A DNA stretch of 64,000 nucleotides from Melioribacteraceae bacterium (GTDB lineage Bacteria > Bacteroidota > Ignavibacteria > Ignavibacteriales > Melioribacteraceae). Positions within the stretch are counted from its first letter, which is position 1. Every line of letters begins with the position of its first letter. Shown here one piece after another: positions 44,554-53,124 of this stretch. A model generated the notes under the pieces. That model did not search any database. It saw only the letters and a list, made by a program, of their open reading frames with translations, and was not told where the DNA came from. Location of the stretch: positions 3,504,424-3,568,423 of the forward strand of contig JAHBUP010000001.1 of assembly GCA_019638015.1 (NCBI GenBank), written 5' to 3'. Position numbers and translations under genes: made by a program.

Positions 44554-46274
44554 TATTTACTCCATACTAGTGGATCATTTTCTTCTATTAGTCTTTCTTT
44601 ATTTGCTTTACGGCTTGGTTTTCCGCTGGAACTTTTAATTAGCCAGCGTGCGGGAACAATGTAAACTTTGTGAATCACAACGTCGATACTCATACCAGCT
44701 CTTAAAATTGCAATTCTCAATTCATTCTTTTGCTCATCAGTTTCATATTTGGTTTCCGCAACAACACTTACAAATTCAGTTCCCATTGCGGCATCATCTT
44801 CACCGAAAGCAATTACTCTTCCCGGTATTACACCGTTAACCTGATTAACCGCATCTTCGATATCTTCGGGATAAATATTTTTACCGGCAACAATTATAAT
44901 ATCTTTCTTTCTGCCAATTATAAAATATTCCCCTTCATATTCAAATCCATAATCACCCGAATAGTACCATCCTTCCTGGTCAACAACTTCGGCAGTTTTT
45001 TCGGGATAATTTCTGTATCCATCAAATTGAGAAACAGACTTAACGGCAATTTCACCAACAATATTTTTAGGAATGATATTCCTATTTTCATCAACAATTT
45101 TTATTTGGCAACCATCGATCAACTTGCCAGAAGAAACGCAAACACGTGGGACTGAATTTTCTGTAGCAAGTTCTACTATTCCATTAGAAAGTTTATTTCT
45201 ATCAACGGTAACTTCCTTAATTTTTGTGCCCGGTTCTGTTTGTATTACAGAAAGAGTCATCTCCGCCATTCCATACATTCCAGTTAATGCTAAAGGATTA
45301 AAACCATACTTCTTCATCTTATCGGCAAACTTTTGATGTGAGTCGTGTCTAATTGGCTCGCTTGCATTAACTAATAACCTTAAGCTCGATAAATCAAGTT
45401 CTTCCAATTCCTCATCATGAATTTTTTCTGCGTAAATGTTGTAAGCGAAGTTGGGCAAAAATCCAACGGTTGCTTTCTCTTTTGAAATTGATTCGAGGTG
45501 AATAATAGGGGCAAGAACCCATTCAAATGGATCAATCTGAATTGAAGGAATTCCATATGCAAGAGGAAGATGGAATGCCCCAATCAATCCCATATCATGA
45601 TAAAGTGGCAACCAAGTTGAAATTATATCTTTGTCGTTGAACTTAAGCGCTTTACCAAAATTATTTACATGTTTTAAGACTGCTGCGTGTGAAAGTACCA
45701 CTGGTTTCTGTAAACCTGTTGTACCGGATGAATGTTGTAATAAAAGAGCATCATTCTCGTTTATAGTTTGACTTATATTTTCAATTTCCTCATCAATCTT
45801 TGAATCAAATTCATCCTCCAAATTCCACTCAAGCGGATGAAATATTGATTTAACTGTGCTACCTGTTTTCTCTACCAATGGTTTTACTAAAGGTTCAAGG
45901 TCACTTTGAATAAGAAGATAATCCAAACCTGATCTTTGAGCCATTCCTTCCAAACCCTGTCTAAATTTTTCTGGATGAAGTCGTGGATTAGGATATGCCA
46001 GAATAGAAGGAAGCACTCCAGTTCTAATAATTCCCAAATACAGTGGATAGAAGAGAGGATTGTGTTTAATAATTATAGCGCAAACATCCCCTTTTTTAAT
46101 TCCCGACTTATGAATCATTATAGAGAATTTTTTAGCTGTCTCAATAAGTTCTTTAAATGAAATTCTTATTGGTTCTTCGCCGGCTACCCAATGTATTATT
46201 GCACTTCGATCGGGAAATTTCTCGGCATTTTCCTGCCAGCGATTCCACAATGTGTTTGGTTTTGATGAATTCAT
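44553..46274 (-). CDS. Fatty acyl-AMP ligase-like AMP-forming enzyme
   Basis: A 573-aa adenylating enzyme. The AMP-binding motif HSSGTTGLQKP, A5 (GMYGMAEMTLS) and A7-A8 (YYSGDYG, GRKKDIIIVAGKNIYPED) are present. The pattern WLPLYHDMGLIG followed by PNFAYNIY is the hallmark of the FAAL branch, which makes acyl-AMP and hands the acyl group to carrier proteins rather than CoA. The adjacent acyl carrier protein overlaps its stop by one base. DltA-type D-alanine ligases look different, so a fatty or hydroxy acid is more likely the substrate; this is inferred. Confidence 0.88.
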   Translation of the reverse strand: MNSSKPNTLWNRWQENAEKFPDRSAIIHWVAGEEPIRISFKELIETAKKFSIMIHKSGIKKGDVCAIIIKHNPLFYPLYLGIIRTGVLPSILAYPNPRLHPEKFRQGLEGMAQRSGLDYLLIQSDLEPLVKPLVEKTGSTVKSIFHPLEWNLEDEFDSKIDEEIENISQTINENDALLLQHSSGTTGLQKPVVLSHAAVLKHVNNFGKALKFNDKDIISTWLPLYHDMGLIGAFHLPLAYGIPSIQIDPFEWVLAPIIHLESISKEKATVGFLPNFAYNIYAEKIHDEELEELDLSSLRLLVNASEPIRHDSHQKFADKMKKYGFNPLALTGMYGMAEMTLSVIQTEPGTKIKEVTVDRNKLSNGIVELATENSVPRVCVSSGKLIDGCQIKIVDENRNIIPKNIVGEIAVKSVSQFDGYRNYPEKTAEVVDQEGWYYSGDYGFEYEGEYFIIGRKKDIIIVAGKNIYPEDIEDAVNQVNGVIPGRVIAFGEDDAAMGTEFVSVVAETKYETDEQKNELRIAILRAGMSIDVVIHKVYIVPARWLIKSSSGKPSRKANKERLIEENDPLVWSK

Positions 46275-46322
46275 GCGCTCCTGCTAATTAATTGGCGAAC
46301 AATTCAGTTAATAATAATTTTT

Positions 46323-47711
46323 CTATTTAAATTTTGCAAATTCATCGAGAAGAGCCTCGGTAAAAAGTTGAGCTACTTTTTTTGCTCCTTGTTCATTAAA
46401 ATGTATATAATCTTTAAATGCTAATGGTGGATTTGCCGAAACCCAAGTAGCCATAGAGTTTTCTCCTCCCATCGCATCAAACAAACTCCAAAATGCAACG
46501 TCAGCTTTTTCGGCTATAGTTTTTTGCACTGCATGTAATTGAAGGATTGCAGGGTCTGTAACAAAGCTATTTCCTTTTTTCATCGCTTTATCGTGAACAC
46601 TTACAAGAATTATACTAGACTTTGGAAATGCTGATTTGAAATTATTAATTACTTTTATCATTTCCCTCTCGTACCAAGAGTAATCTGTGCGGGTACCGGC
46701 TATGTTCAATCCAAATTCAAGAATGATAAGTTTATAATCTAAATATTTCGAAAAATCTTTAAGCATAGAAACTTGTAATGACCCCAAATCAACGCCTGAA
46801 TTTCCACGCAGCGGCAAATTATCTACATATACACCAGCTTCATTTTCTAAAGAAACACCATACACCTCAGCTTGTTGTGCTAATGGGAATTCAAGCTTAA
46901 CGGATTTAGCCTTAGCGTTGTTGGTGACTACTAATTCCTGAAGTCCAGCCTCTGATTTTAATCCAATTCTTTGTGCAGTACCGCCATTAAAAGAATAGGA
47001 CAATTGAGAATTTTTTGCGTTTGAATAGTACACTTTTACATTTGTGAAACCGTTAAGATATGATCTCGCGCGTGTTGCTTCGTATTGAACCCACGAATTC
47101 CCTTTTGGAATGCTAACTTCACCACTAATTCCTAAACGAAAATTTTTAGGGTTGCTAGAATAAAGAGCGGCTGCATCCCAATTATCTGAAAAGGAATGCT
47201 TAGTGGTCATTCTAAAAGTTATATCTTGTGAAACAATTCCAAGCCAGCCAACACCAGTTCCTCCAAATCTTTTCTGTAATGTTTCTCTAATATCAGCTGT
47301 AACCAAATCTCCCTCAATCGCTGAATCTCCATAATGGGCAACGCGGACAGTCTTAGTCTTTGCGCTTTTTAATGCTTCAAAAAAGAAGCTCAATTGTTTT
47401 TTATTTCCTACAATTGGTGATTTTCTCCCTTGAAAATAGGGAGTAGAAGCATTATAAAAAACTTCTGAGAATCCATCAAATATTGGAAGATTTAATCCGC
47501 CAAGGATAGATGCCTTAGAAAGGTTCAATTCGGGCAGATAATTAATTAATCCATCATTCTCTTCAACATTTCTGATATCAGAAAAAATGTCAATGTTTCT
47601 TAATATAAAGTTGGGCGCAATTTCTTTTTCAGTTGGAATAAAAGAGGTTAAGAATAAGATAATTATTGCGGTAGCAACTATATAGAATGATTCAGCTATT
47701 CGGTTCTTCAT
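46323..47711 (-). CDS. Membrane-anchored SGNH/GDSL hydrolase-like protein
   Basis: A 462-aa protein with one N-terminal membrane helix (about 8-26), an uncharacterised region (to about 120) and an SGNH domain. Block I is HYGDSAIEGD (Ser nucleophile), there is a central jelly-roll-like insert, EFGLNIAG in the block III position, and DYIHFNEQGA gives the C-terminal Asp and His (block V). The domain faces the periplasm. DltD, AlgJ and AlgX are SGNH-like partners of MBOAT enzymes that complete acyl transfer, and this protein could do the same. It lies 48 bases upstream of the FAAL-like ligase gene. Confidence 0.82.
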   Translation of the reverse strand: MKNRIAESFYIVATAIIILFLTSFIPTEKEIAPNFILRNIDIFSDIRNVEENDGLINYLPELNLSKASILGGLNLPIFDGFSEVFYNASTPYFQGRKSPIVGNKKQLSFFFEALKSAKTKTVRVAHYGDSAIEGDLVTADIRETLQKRFGGTGVGWLGIVSQDITFRMTTKHSFSDNWDAAALYSSNPKNFRLGISGEVSIPKGNSWVQYEATRARSYLNGFTNVKVYYSNAKNSQLSYSFNGGTAQRIGLKSEAGLQELVVTNNAKAKSVKLEFPLAQQAEVYGVSLENEAGVYVDNLPLRGNSGVDLGSLQVSMLKDFSKYLDYKLIILEFGLNIAGTRTDYSWYEREMIKVINNFKSAFPKSSIILVSVHDKAMKKGNSFVTDPAILQLHAVQKTIAEKADVAFWSLFDAMGGENSMATWVSANPPLAFKDYIHFNEQGAKKVAQLFTEALLDEFAKFK

Positions 47712-47723
47712 ATTTCCTTCGCT

Positions 47724-48464
47724 TTATAATTTATATTTATTGAGGATTTTCTCAACCTCACGAGCCCAAATTTTGTATGCCGAGGCTTTAAAATGAATAC
47801 CATCCCAGGTTAAATCACTTCTTAAAAACCCATCACGGGTTGATATTTGTGAAGTAAGGTCAATAAAATCAATATTGTTCTTTTGTGCGTACTCTCCTAA
47901 TAATTTATTCAACTTTACTACTTCCTGATTACGGCTTAAATTCGATTCAGCTGTCCCGCCATAATCTTTGCCATAATCTTTTGTCGCGAATGTAGTTGAC
48001 TGAATAACAGGTATAATATTTTTTGACTTCAATAGTTCAATAAGCTTAACATACTGTTTAAAAATATCGGGTACATTCGACCATGAATAAATATCATTAA
48101 GCCCTCCCATTATAAAAACTATTTTAGGTTTTAACCTAATGACACCATTTATTCTGGCATTAAAACCTGGTAAGATATCACTTACAATTCCTCTTTCTAC
48201 AACATTTGAGCGCCCAAGTAATTCATTCCAATTTGCTCCGTGTGTAAGGGAGTTTCCCAGCATAACTATATCAGCCTGTTTCGTTTTGTATACTTCATAC
48301 ATCTCAGTCTGCAGCTGATAATTTTTATTTGTCTTGTAACGAAGCGAGTCGGGCATATTTTGCGAGAAAAGATTGAAGCTCATAAAAAGGAAAAGAAAAC
48401 ATGTAATTAATAAATTAGCCGGAAACGAGGCATTGTCATAATTCTTATTTATATTAAGATTCAT
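47724..48464 (-). CDS. Secreted SGNH/GDSL hydrolase
   Basis: A 246-aa exported protein with a hydrophobic signal (about 15-36, ends NLFSQ) and a compact SGNH hydrolase fold: block I MLGNSLTHGANW (Ser), block III MGGLNDIY (Asn) and block V WDGIHFKASAY (Asp, His). It resembles GDSL lipase/acylhydrolases. The ATG at 48464 overlaps the coiled-coil gene stop by 11 bases; an upstream TTG is a poorer choice. It is the second SGNH protein in the acyl-transfer cluster. It could be the acyl-transfer partner or a deacylase that removes the group; the two cannot be told apart by sequence. Confidence 0.85.
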   Translation of the reverse strand: MNLNINKNYDNASFPANLLITCFLFLFMSFNLFSQNMPDSLRYKTNKNYQLQTEMYEVYKTKQADIVMLGNSLTHGANWNELLGRSNVVERGIVSDILPGFNARINGVIRLKPKIVFIMGGLNDIYSWSNVPDIFKQYVKLIELLKSKNIIPVIQSTTFATKDYGKDYGGTAESNLSRNQEVVKLNKLLGEYAQKNNIDFIDLTSQISTRDGFLRSDLTWDGIHFKASAYKIWAREVEKILNKYKL

Positions 48465-50163
48465 TAGATGGCAAGCGACTTTCAATTTTTTTCTCCATTT
48501 CAGAAATTTTGAACCTTAGATTTTTTTCCATAGCTATTAGTTCCGAAATTTTAGAAGTGTATTCTTCTTTGTGAGTTTCAACACTCTTCAATTCTTCCTT
48601 TAATTTCCTCAAATCACTTTGCGCAGTTTCAATTTTAGAATTAATATCTGACAGCTCATTAACTCCCGCATCAATTTCCTTTTGTAAGCTCTGCTTTTTT
48701 TCACTCAATTGGGTAAGATCGTTTTGGGAATTTCCTAGAATGGTATTCAATTCATTCTCGAATAGAGTCTTTTTAGATTCGAGCTGCTTAATTTCTGATG
48801 AAAGCCGCTGTACTGATAATTTATACTTATTTTCATGATCTTTCAGTAATAAAATTCTTTCATTCAGATTATTCTGTTCATCCTTCAAGTTCTGGATTTG
48901 CTGTTCCGAAGCGGCTCTTTCTCTCTGTAGTACTTTTGTTAAACCTCCATATTCAGCTACTTGAGATGTCTTCTCTAAAAGAATTTTCTCTTTAGCTGCC
49001 AACTCTTTTTCTTTATCTAAAGTTTCCTGTTTAATCAAATTCATTTTATTTTGAGATGCACTTAGCTCCTCATTAAACTTCTGCAGAACCGATGAAAAAC
49101 TATTTTCTACTTTTAAGTGACTTTCTTCAATCTCATATTTTCGCTTCTCAATTTCTTCCATTAATGTACGTTTAGAAGTAATTGACTTATTGAGGTTTTC
49201 CTCCTCTTCCTTCAATTGTAATACCCGGCTCTGCATCTCATTTTTTACTGATTCAAACTTCCTAACTTCCTCATCAATCAATTCTTTTTTTGAATTAAGC
49301 TCAACTATGTTTTCTTCAAGTTTAGTAATGTTATCTTTTGCAAAGTTGTATCTCGAATCAAACTCATCATATTCTTTTTGTTTTGATCTAACTTCTTCAA
49401 GCAGGGAATCCCTTTTGGAGGCGAATTCTGTATATAATTTTTCTTTTTCCGAAAGCTGACTTACTATTGCTGAAAGTGAGGTTTCAAGATTCGATTTTAT
49501 TTCTTCATTTAATGAGATCTTATCGTCGAGTGACTTAATAAGCGCATTTCTTTTTAATTCCTCCGACTTAAGATTCTCTATTTTTTCTGAAAGCTCGATT
49601 TCAAGACTTTTAATTTTCTGGATAGAGTCTTCCAGATTATCTCCATACGAACCTATTGAGTTACTAAGTTCCTGCTTTTGAGATTTAAGAGCTTCAACTT
49701 CCTCATTAAATTTATTAAGCAAAACCTCCTTCTCGGCAAATTCATCTCTTATAGAATCTGCGAGTGAGTTAAGTTTTGTTATCTCCTCATTGAGTTCATA
49801 TACAGTCTTTTGTTTTTCGGCTACCTCTGCATCAACTCTCTCTTGATTTAAAGTCTGAATAGCTGATATTGACTCTTCAAGTTCTGCTTTCTGCTCAAAT
49901 AAATTTTCAATTGTTTGGGTGAGTTCTTTAATCTTATTCGATTTTTCTTCATACTCATCTTCGAAAGTTCTAATGGTACTCTGAGCCTCATCTTTGCGGA
50001 TGGAGAGGTCTGTGTATTCTCTTCTTAACTCAACAAGTTTAGCATCTATTTCGGTAAGATTTTGTTGTTTCTGCAGTATCTGATGGAGAGTGTTTTTAAG
50101 CTCATCATTTTCTTCGATCAACTTTTCTATTTCATTTTTTGATTTCGATGAAAAAAAAGGCAT
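48454..50163 (-). CDS. Long coiled-coil protein, 569 aa
   Basis: Almost the entire chain (about residues 10-560) is predicted alpha-helical coiled coil, rich in Glu, Lys, Leu, Ser and Asn with heptad spacing, resembling SMC/myosin-like rod regions. There is no Walker motif, signal peptide or membrane helix, so it is probably cytoplasmic and structural. It heads the acyl-transfer cluster and its stop overlaps the start of the SGNH gene by 11 bases. A scaffold for the ligase and carrier protein is one possibility; unrelated function is equally possible. Database hits to coiled coils would not be informative. Confidence 0.8.
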   Translation of the reverse strand: MPFFSSKSKNEIEKLIEENDELKNTLHQILQKQQNLTEIDAKLVELRREYTDLSIRKDEAQSTIRTFEDEYEEKSNKIKELTQTIENLFEQKAELEESISAIQTLNQERVDAEVAEKQKTVYELNEEITKLNSLADSIRDEFAEKEVLLNKFNEEVEALKSQKQELSNSIGSYGDNLEDSIQKIKSLEIELSEKIENLKSEELKRNALIKSLDDKISLNEEIKSNLETSLSAIVSQLSEKEKLYTEFASKRDSLLEEVRSKQKEYDEFDSRYNFAKDNITKLEENIVELNSKKELIDEEVRKFESVKNEMQSRVLQLKEEEENLNKSITSKRTLMEEIEKRKYEIEESHLKVENSFSSVLQKFNEELSASQNKMNLIKQETLDKEKELAAKEKILLEKTSQVAEYGGLTKVLQRERAASEQQIQNLKDEQNNLNERILLLKDHENKYKLSVQRLSSEIKQLESKKTLFENELNTILGNSQNDLTQLSEKKQSLQKEIDAGVNELSDINSKIETAQSDLRKLKEELKSVETHKEEYTSKISELIAMEKNLRFKISEMEKKIESRLPSNES

Positions 50164-50202
50164 CTCTATTTTTCTCCAATATGGGGGTTAATATATTTTT
50201 AT

Positions 50203-50210
50203 CAAAGATA
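50203..50210 (-). promoter_or_regulatory. Possible -7 box for the acyl-transfer cluster
   Basis: On the minus strand TATCTTTG (50210-50203) matches TAnnTTTG, 40 bases before the coiled-coil start. No matching TTG lies at the usual 19-21 base distance, so support is partial. Confidence 0.35.
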
Positions 50211-50318
50211 ATAAAATTAAAATAAATGTAGTCCTATTTTATTCAAAGAGCAACCATACTGGGTTTTCAGAATAATGCTGACTATTCAGACGGAATATTA
50301 TGGATTTAAATATTACTC

Positions 50319-50711
50319 CTAATCACTTGGTTCATTTTTTATTGTATTTAAAGAAATTATATAAGCTGATACACTAACCGCGATAATCACAAGTAAAATT
50401 CTAACATAAATATTCTGTGTAAAAAACATTATTGAGGATAAGATTGTAATGTTCAGCATAATAACCGCTACAATCTTCGACTTTAATGGCATTCCCCTCT
50501 TCTCTCTATAATCCTTGATGAATTTGCCAAATCTGGGGTGATTTATCAGCCACAAATAAAAATGGTCCGAACTCTTTGCAAAGAACCAGGCAGCAATTAA
50601 AAAGAAAACAGTAGTTGGCAACAGCGGTGTAACAATCCCGACAATACCCAATCCTACAAAAAACCATCCCAAGCCAATAAAGATGTATTTATAAATTTTT
50701 TTTGAACTCAA
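50319..50711 (-). CDS. DUF454 (YbaN-like) inner-membrane protein
   Basis: A 130-aa protein with two N-terminal hydrophobic helices (about 7-45) and two at the C-terminal end (about 82-118), and the DUF454 signatures GLGIVGIVTPLLPTTVFFLIAAW and an intervening amphipathic part with NHPRFG.FIKDYRE. The family, including E. coli YbaN, has no established function. It is 31 bases downstream of rfbA in the same direction but lacks an obvious functional tie to it. Confidence 0.85.
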   Translation of the reverse strand: MSSKKIYKYIFIGLGWFFVGLGIVGIVTPLLPTTVFFLIAAWFFAKSSDHFYLWLINHPRFGKFIKDYREKRGMPLKSKIVAVIMLNITILSSIMFFTQNIYVRILLVIIAVSVSAYIISLNTIKNEPSD

Positions 50712-50742
50712 AATTTGCCATAAATAATTATTAAGAAATTGA

Positions 50743-51609
50743 TCACTCTTCCCTCAATACCCTTTCGAGATAATCCCGGTAAAATGACTTCGGTATCGAT
50801 TCGATCAATTTTTTAAAATTTGCTCTATCAATAAATTTCTTCTGATAAGCGATTTCTTCAATGCAAGCTACTTTTAATCCCTGCCTATCTTCAATAACGC
50901 CAAAAAAGTTAGATGCTTTTAAAAGAGCTTCAGGAGTACCGGTATCTAACCAGGCAACACCACGCCCAATTTTTTCCACCCGAAGTTCATTTTGTTCAAG
51001 ATATTTTTTGTTTACATCGGTTATTTCCAATTCGCCTCGGGGGGATGGTTCAAGATTTTTTGATATCTCGACAACCTTATTGTCGTAAACATACAACCCT
51101 GGAACTGCAAAATTGGATTTTGGCAGTTTTGGTTTTTCCTCAATACTTATAGCTTTGCCGGTACTATCAAATTCAACTATGCCGTATCGTTCAGGATCAT
51201 TAACTTGATAACCAAAAATTGTAGCCCCTTTTTTATTCTTGTTAATTGCGTCGTAAAAGAAATTTAATTTTCCATAAAATATATTATCACCTAAAACTAA
51301 AGTAACATTGTCGTCACCAATAAATTCCTCTCCAAGAATAAATGCTTCAGCAATCCCATTGGGAGCTGGTTGAATTTTATATTTAATTTTCATTCCGAGC
51401 TGAGAACCGTCCCCAAATAATTTTTCATATAGTGGAATTGTTTCCTCGTTAGAAATAATTAATACTTCATTAATTCCCCCGAGCATTAGTAAAGAAAGAG
51501 GATAATAAATTAGAGGTTTGTCATAGATTAATGTAAGCTGTTTACTATAAACTTTAGAGATCGGGTACATCCTGCTGCCGGAGCCGCCCGCCAAAATTAT
51601 TCCCTTCAT
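50743..51609 (-). CDS. rfbA: Glucose-1-phosphate thymidylyltransferase
   Basis: A 288-aa nucleotidyltransferase that makes dTDP-glucose, the first step to dTDP-L-rhamnose. The N-terminal loop GIILAGGSGSRMYP, KQLTLIYDKPLIYYPL, LVLGDNIFYG and RGVAWLDTGTPE define the RmlA/RfbA type. Length is normal. No rfbB, rfbC or rfbD is next to it, so the rest of the pathway must lie elsewhere, or the product feeds other sugars. It sits 9 bases after a secreted protein of unknown function. Confidence 0.95.
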   Translation of the reverse strand: MKGIILAGGSGSRMYPISKVYSKQLTLIYDKPLIYYPLSLLMLGGINEVLIISNEETIPLYEKLFGDGSQLGMKIKYKIQPAPNGIAEAFILGEEFIGDDNVTLVLGDNIFYGKLNFFYDAINKNKKGATIFGYQVNDPERYGIVEFDSTGKAISIEEKPKLPKSNFAVPGLYVYDNKVVEISKNLEPSPRGELEITDVNKKYLEQNELRVEKIGRGVAWLDTGTPEALLKASNFFGVIEDRQGLKVACIEEIAYQKKFIDRANFKKLIESIPKSFYRDYLERVLREE

Positions 51610-51618
51610 ATCTTTCCT

Positions 51619-52395
51619 TTAGTTTCTTACCTGACAAAATAATGTTTTTATCAATAATTCTTCCTGGTCATAAATAAAAATCTTATAACTCCCCGCCTCT
51701 TTAAATCCAAGTTTGAAATAGGTATTCTCCCAGGTCGGAATTACACTAAATTTTTTGGACTCTACAAACACGTCATACTGAGCTGAATAATCCGATTTCT
51801 TCCATACTTTTATTTTGAGAATGTCTGTATTTAGAGGTATTCCTGTTTCAAGATAAATGTAAACTTGTCCTTTGTCTTCATTAATTGATATTGAATTTGT
51901 TACCAACTGTGGCTTCTCTTCTAGTATTTTTTTTGCAAATATTGCTTTAGCGCTCTGATATTTCACCGCCTCACTCTCATCGGCAGCAATTTCTCTTTTG
52001 TTTGATTTTACTAAAAGGGGAATTGATTTAATTGCTCTTTTTGACCGATCCTTAATGATTAGATTGTAAGGTCCTGCCCGCAAAAAAGTATATTTAATTT
52101 CAGTCCATTCTTTTTCGGTAAATGATATTACTTTATCTAAGTTATTAACTAGATCCTTACCTTCAATTCTATTAATCGAAAAAAAGAGGGAGCTATTAGC
52201 CGGAGTGTTTGAATTTTTTCTTATTAAAATTATCACCGGAATATTTAATGGTATATCATTGTAATTATATAAATCAACCGCCTCCCCATTACTATTCACA
52301 TATTTGCAAACCAATATAATTTGAGCATCAATAAGAGAAGGTAAAAGTGCAAATAATAATAAGGCCAGGAGACGATACTGCAATTTTCTATTCAT
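51619..52395 (-). CDS. Hypothetical exported protein, 258 aa
   Basis: I do not recognise this protein. It starts with MNRKLQYRLLALLLFALL and a signal peptide ending about residue 25 (LIDAQ), then has two similar beta-rich units (about 30-130 and 160-258) with the recurring form of a short strand, basic turn and Tyr-x-Ile at the end (PYNLIIKDRSK; SYKIFIYDQEE), suggesting two Ig-like or C2-like domains. I chose the ATG at 52395 since longer in-frame starts overlap the YbaK-like gene. It lies between that gene and rfbA. Confidence 0.65.
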   Translation of the reverse strand: MNRKLQYRLLALLLFALLPSLIDAQIILVCKYVNSNGEAVDLYNYNDIPLNIPVIILIRKNSNTPANSSLFFSINRIEGKDLVNNLDKVISFTEKEWTEIKYTFLRAGPYNLIIKDRSKRAIKSIPLLVKSNKREIAADESEAVKYQSAKAIFAKKILEEKPQLVTNSISINEDKGQVYIYLETGIPLNTDILKIKVWKKSDYSAQYDVFVESKKFSVIPTWENTYFKLGFKEAGSYKIFIYDQEELLIKTLFCQVRN

Positions 52396-52403
52396 CAATT
52401 CAA

Positions 52404-52877
52404 TTATAATTTTGTCGGATACGCAAAGTTCAAAATCATGGGATGAACTAAGTTTATATAATCTTGCAGCTTCATCTGAAATAATTGTGTATGAGAGCAT
52501 GAATTAAACGCAATATTTTCATCCTGCAGTAGAGCGTTTTCGCAATAAACGTCAATATCATACAAATTGCCAAAAGGGGGAAAAGCCCCAATCTCGCAGT
52601 CAGCAAATTTATCCTTAAATTCCATCTCATCGGCAAGTCGCACATTGCTAGTATTAAGTACTTCTTTCACCTTTTCAATATCAACTTTATAAGAGCCTGG
52701 GAGAACAAACATTGTTAATTTTCCTTCAACTTTTAGTATCACCGTTTTTGCGATATCTTTACCTTTAATATGGGCTGAGGCTGCAATTTCCTGCGCTGTG
52801 AATGCGAGAGAATGTTTAATTGTTACATACCTAATTTGGTTGCTATCAAGATATTCTTTTAACTTATTGAGCGGCAT
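52404..52877 (-). CDS. YbaK/ProX-family aminoacyl-tRNA deacylase
   Basis: A 157-aa editing-domain protein of the YbaK/prolyl-tRNA deacylase family that hydrolyses mischarged tRNA. The fold pattern is clear: conserved Lys at KTVILK, VLPGSYKVD, the GAFPPFG loop and a final HTQLFQM segment. The exact mischarged substrate (Cys-tRNA-Pro, Ala-tRNA-Pro or other) is not visible. The ATG at 52877 has a GGAGG ribosome site; an in-frame TTG within that site is rejected. It is the first gene of a short run that also holds the unknown exported protein and rfbA. Confidence 0.88.
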   Translation of the reverse strand: MPLNKLKEYLDSNQIRYVTIKHSLAFTAQEIAASAHIKGKDIAKTVILKVEGKLTMFVLPGSYKVDIEKVKEVLNTSNVRLADEMEFKDKFADCEIGAFPPFGNLYDIDVYCENALLQDENIAFNSCSHTQLFQMKLQDYINLVHPMILNFAYPTKL

Positions 52878-53124
52878 TTTAACCTCCAATTAATTATTGA
52901 ATAATCCTCAAATCATTTTGTTATGCTTGTATTTGATTAATGTTGAGATTTGAACAATGCACCATTGTATAAAGAACGATTACCAAAATTGCTTTATTTT
53001 TAGTTGACATAAAGGTAAAGAGTATTGTAATCTTAATCAAACTTATTCGGTTCCTCAATTTTTGATTGGAATTATTCAAAAAGAGTGAGTACGTTGGAAC
53101 AAAAAAAATGAGGATAATTAAATT

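Noticed and set aside
44553..46274. Ligase as DltA (D-alanine carrier ligase)
   Set aside because: It carries the HDMGLIG and PNFAY signatures of fatty acyl-AMP ligases, which are absent from DltA-type enzymes.
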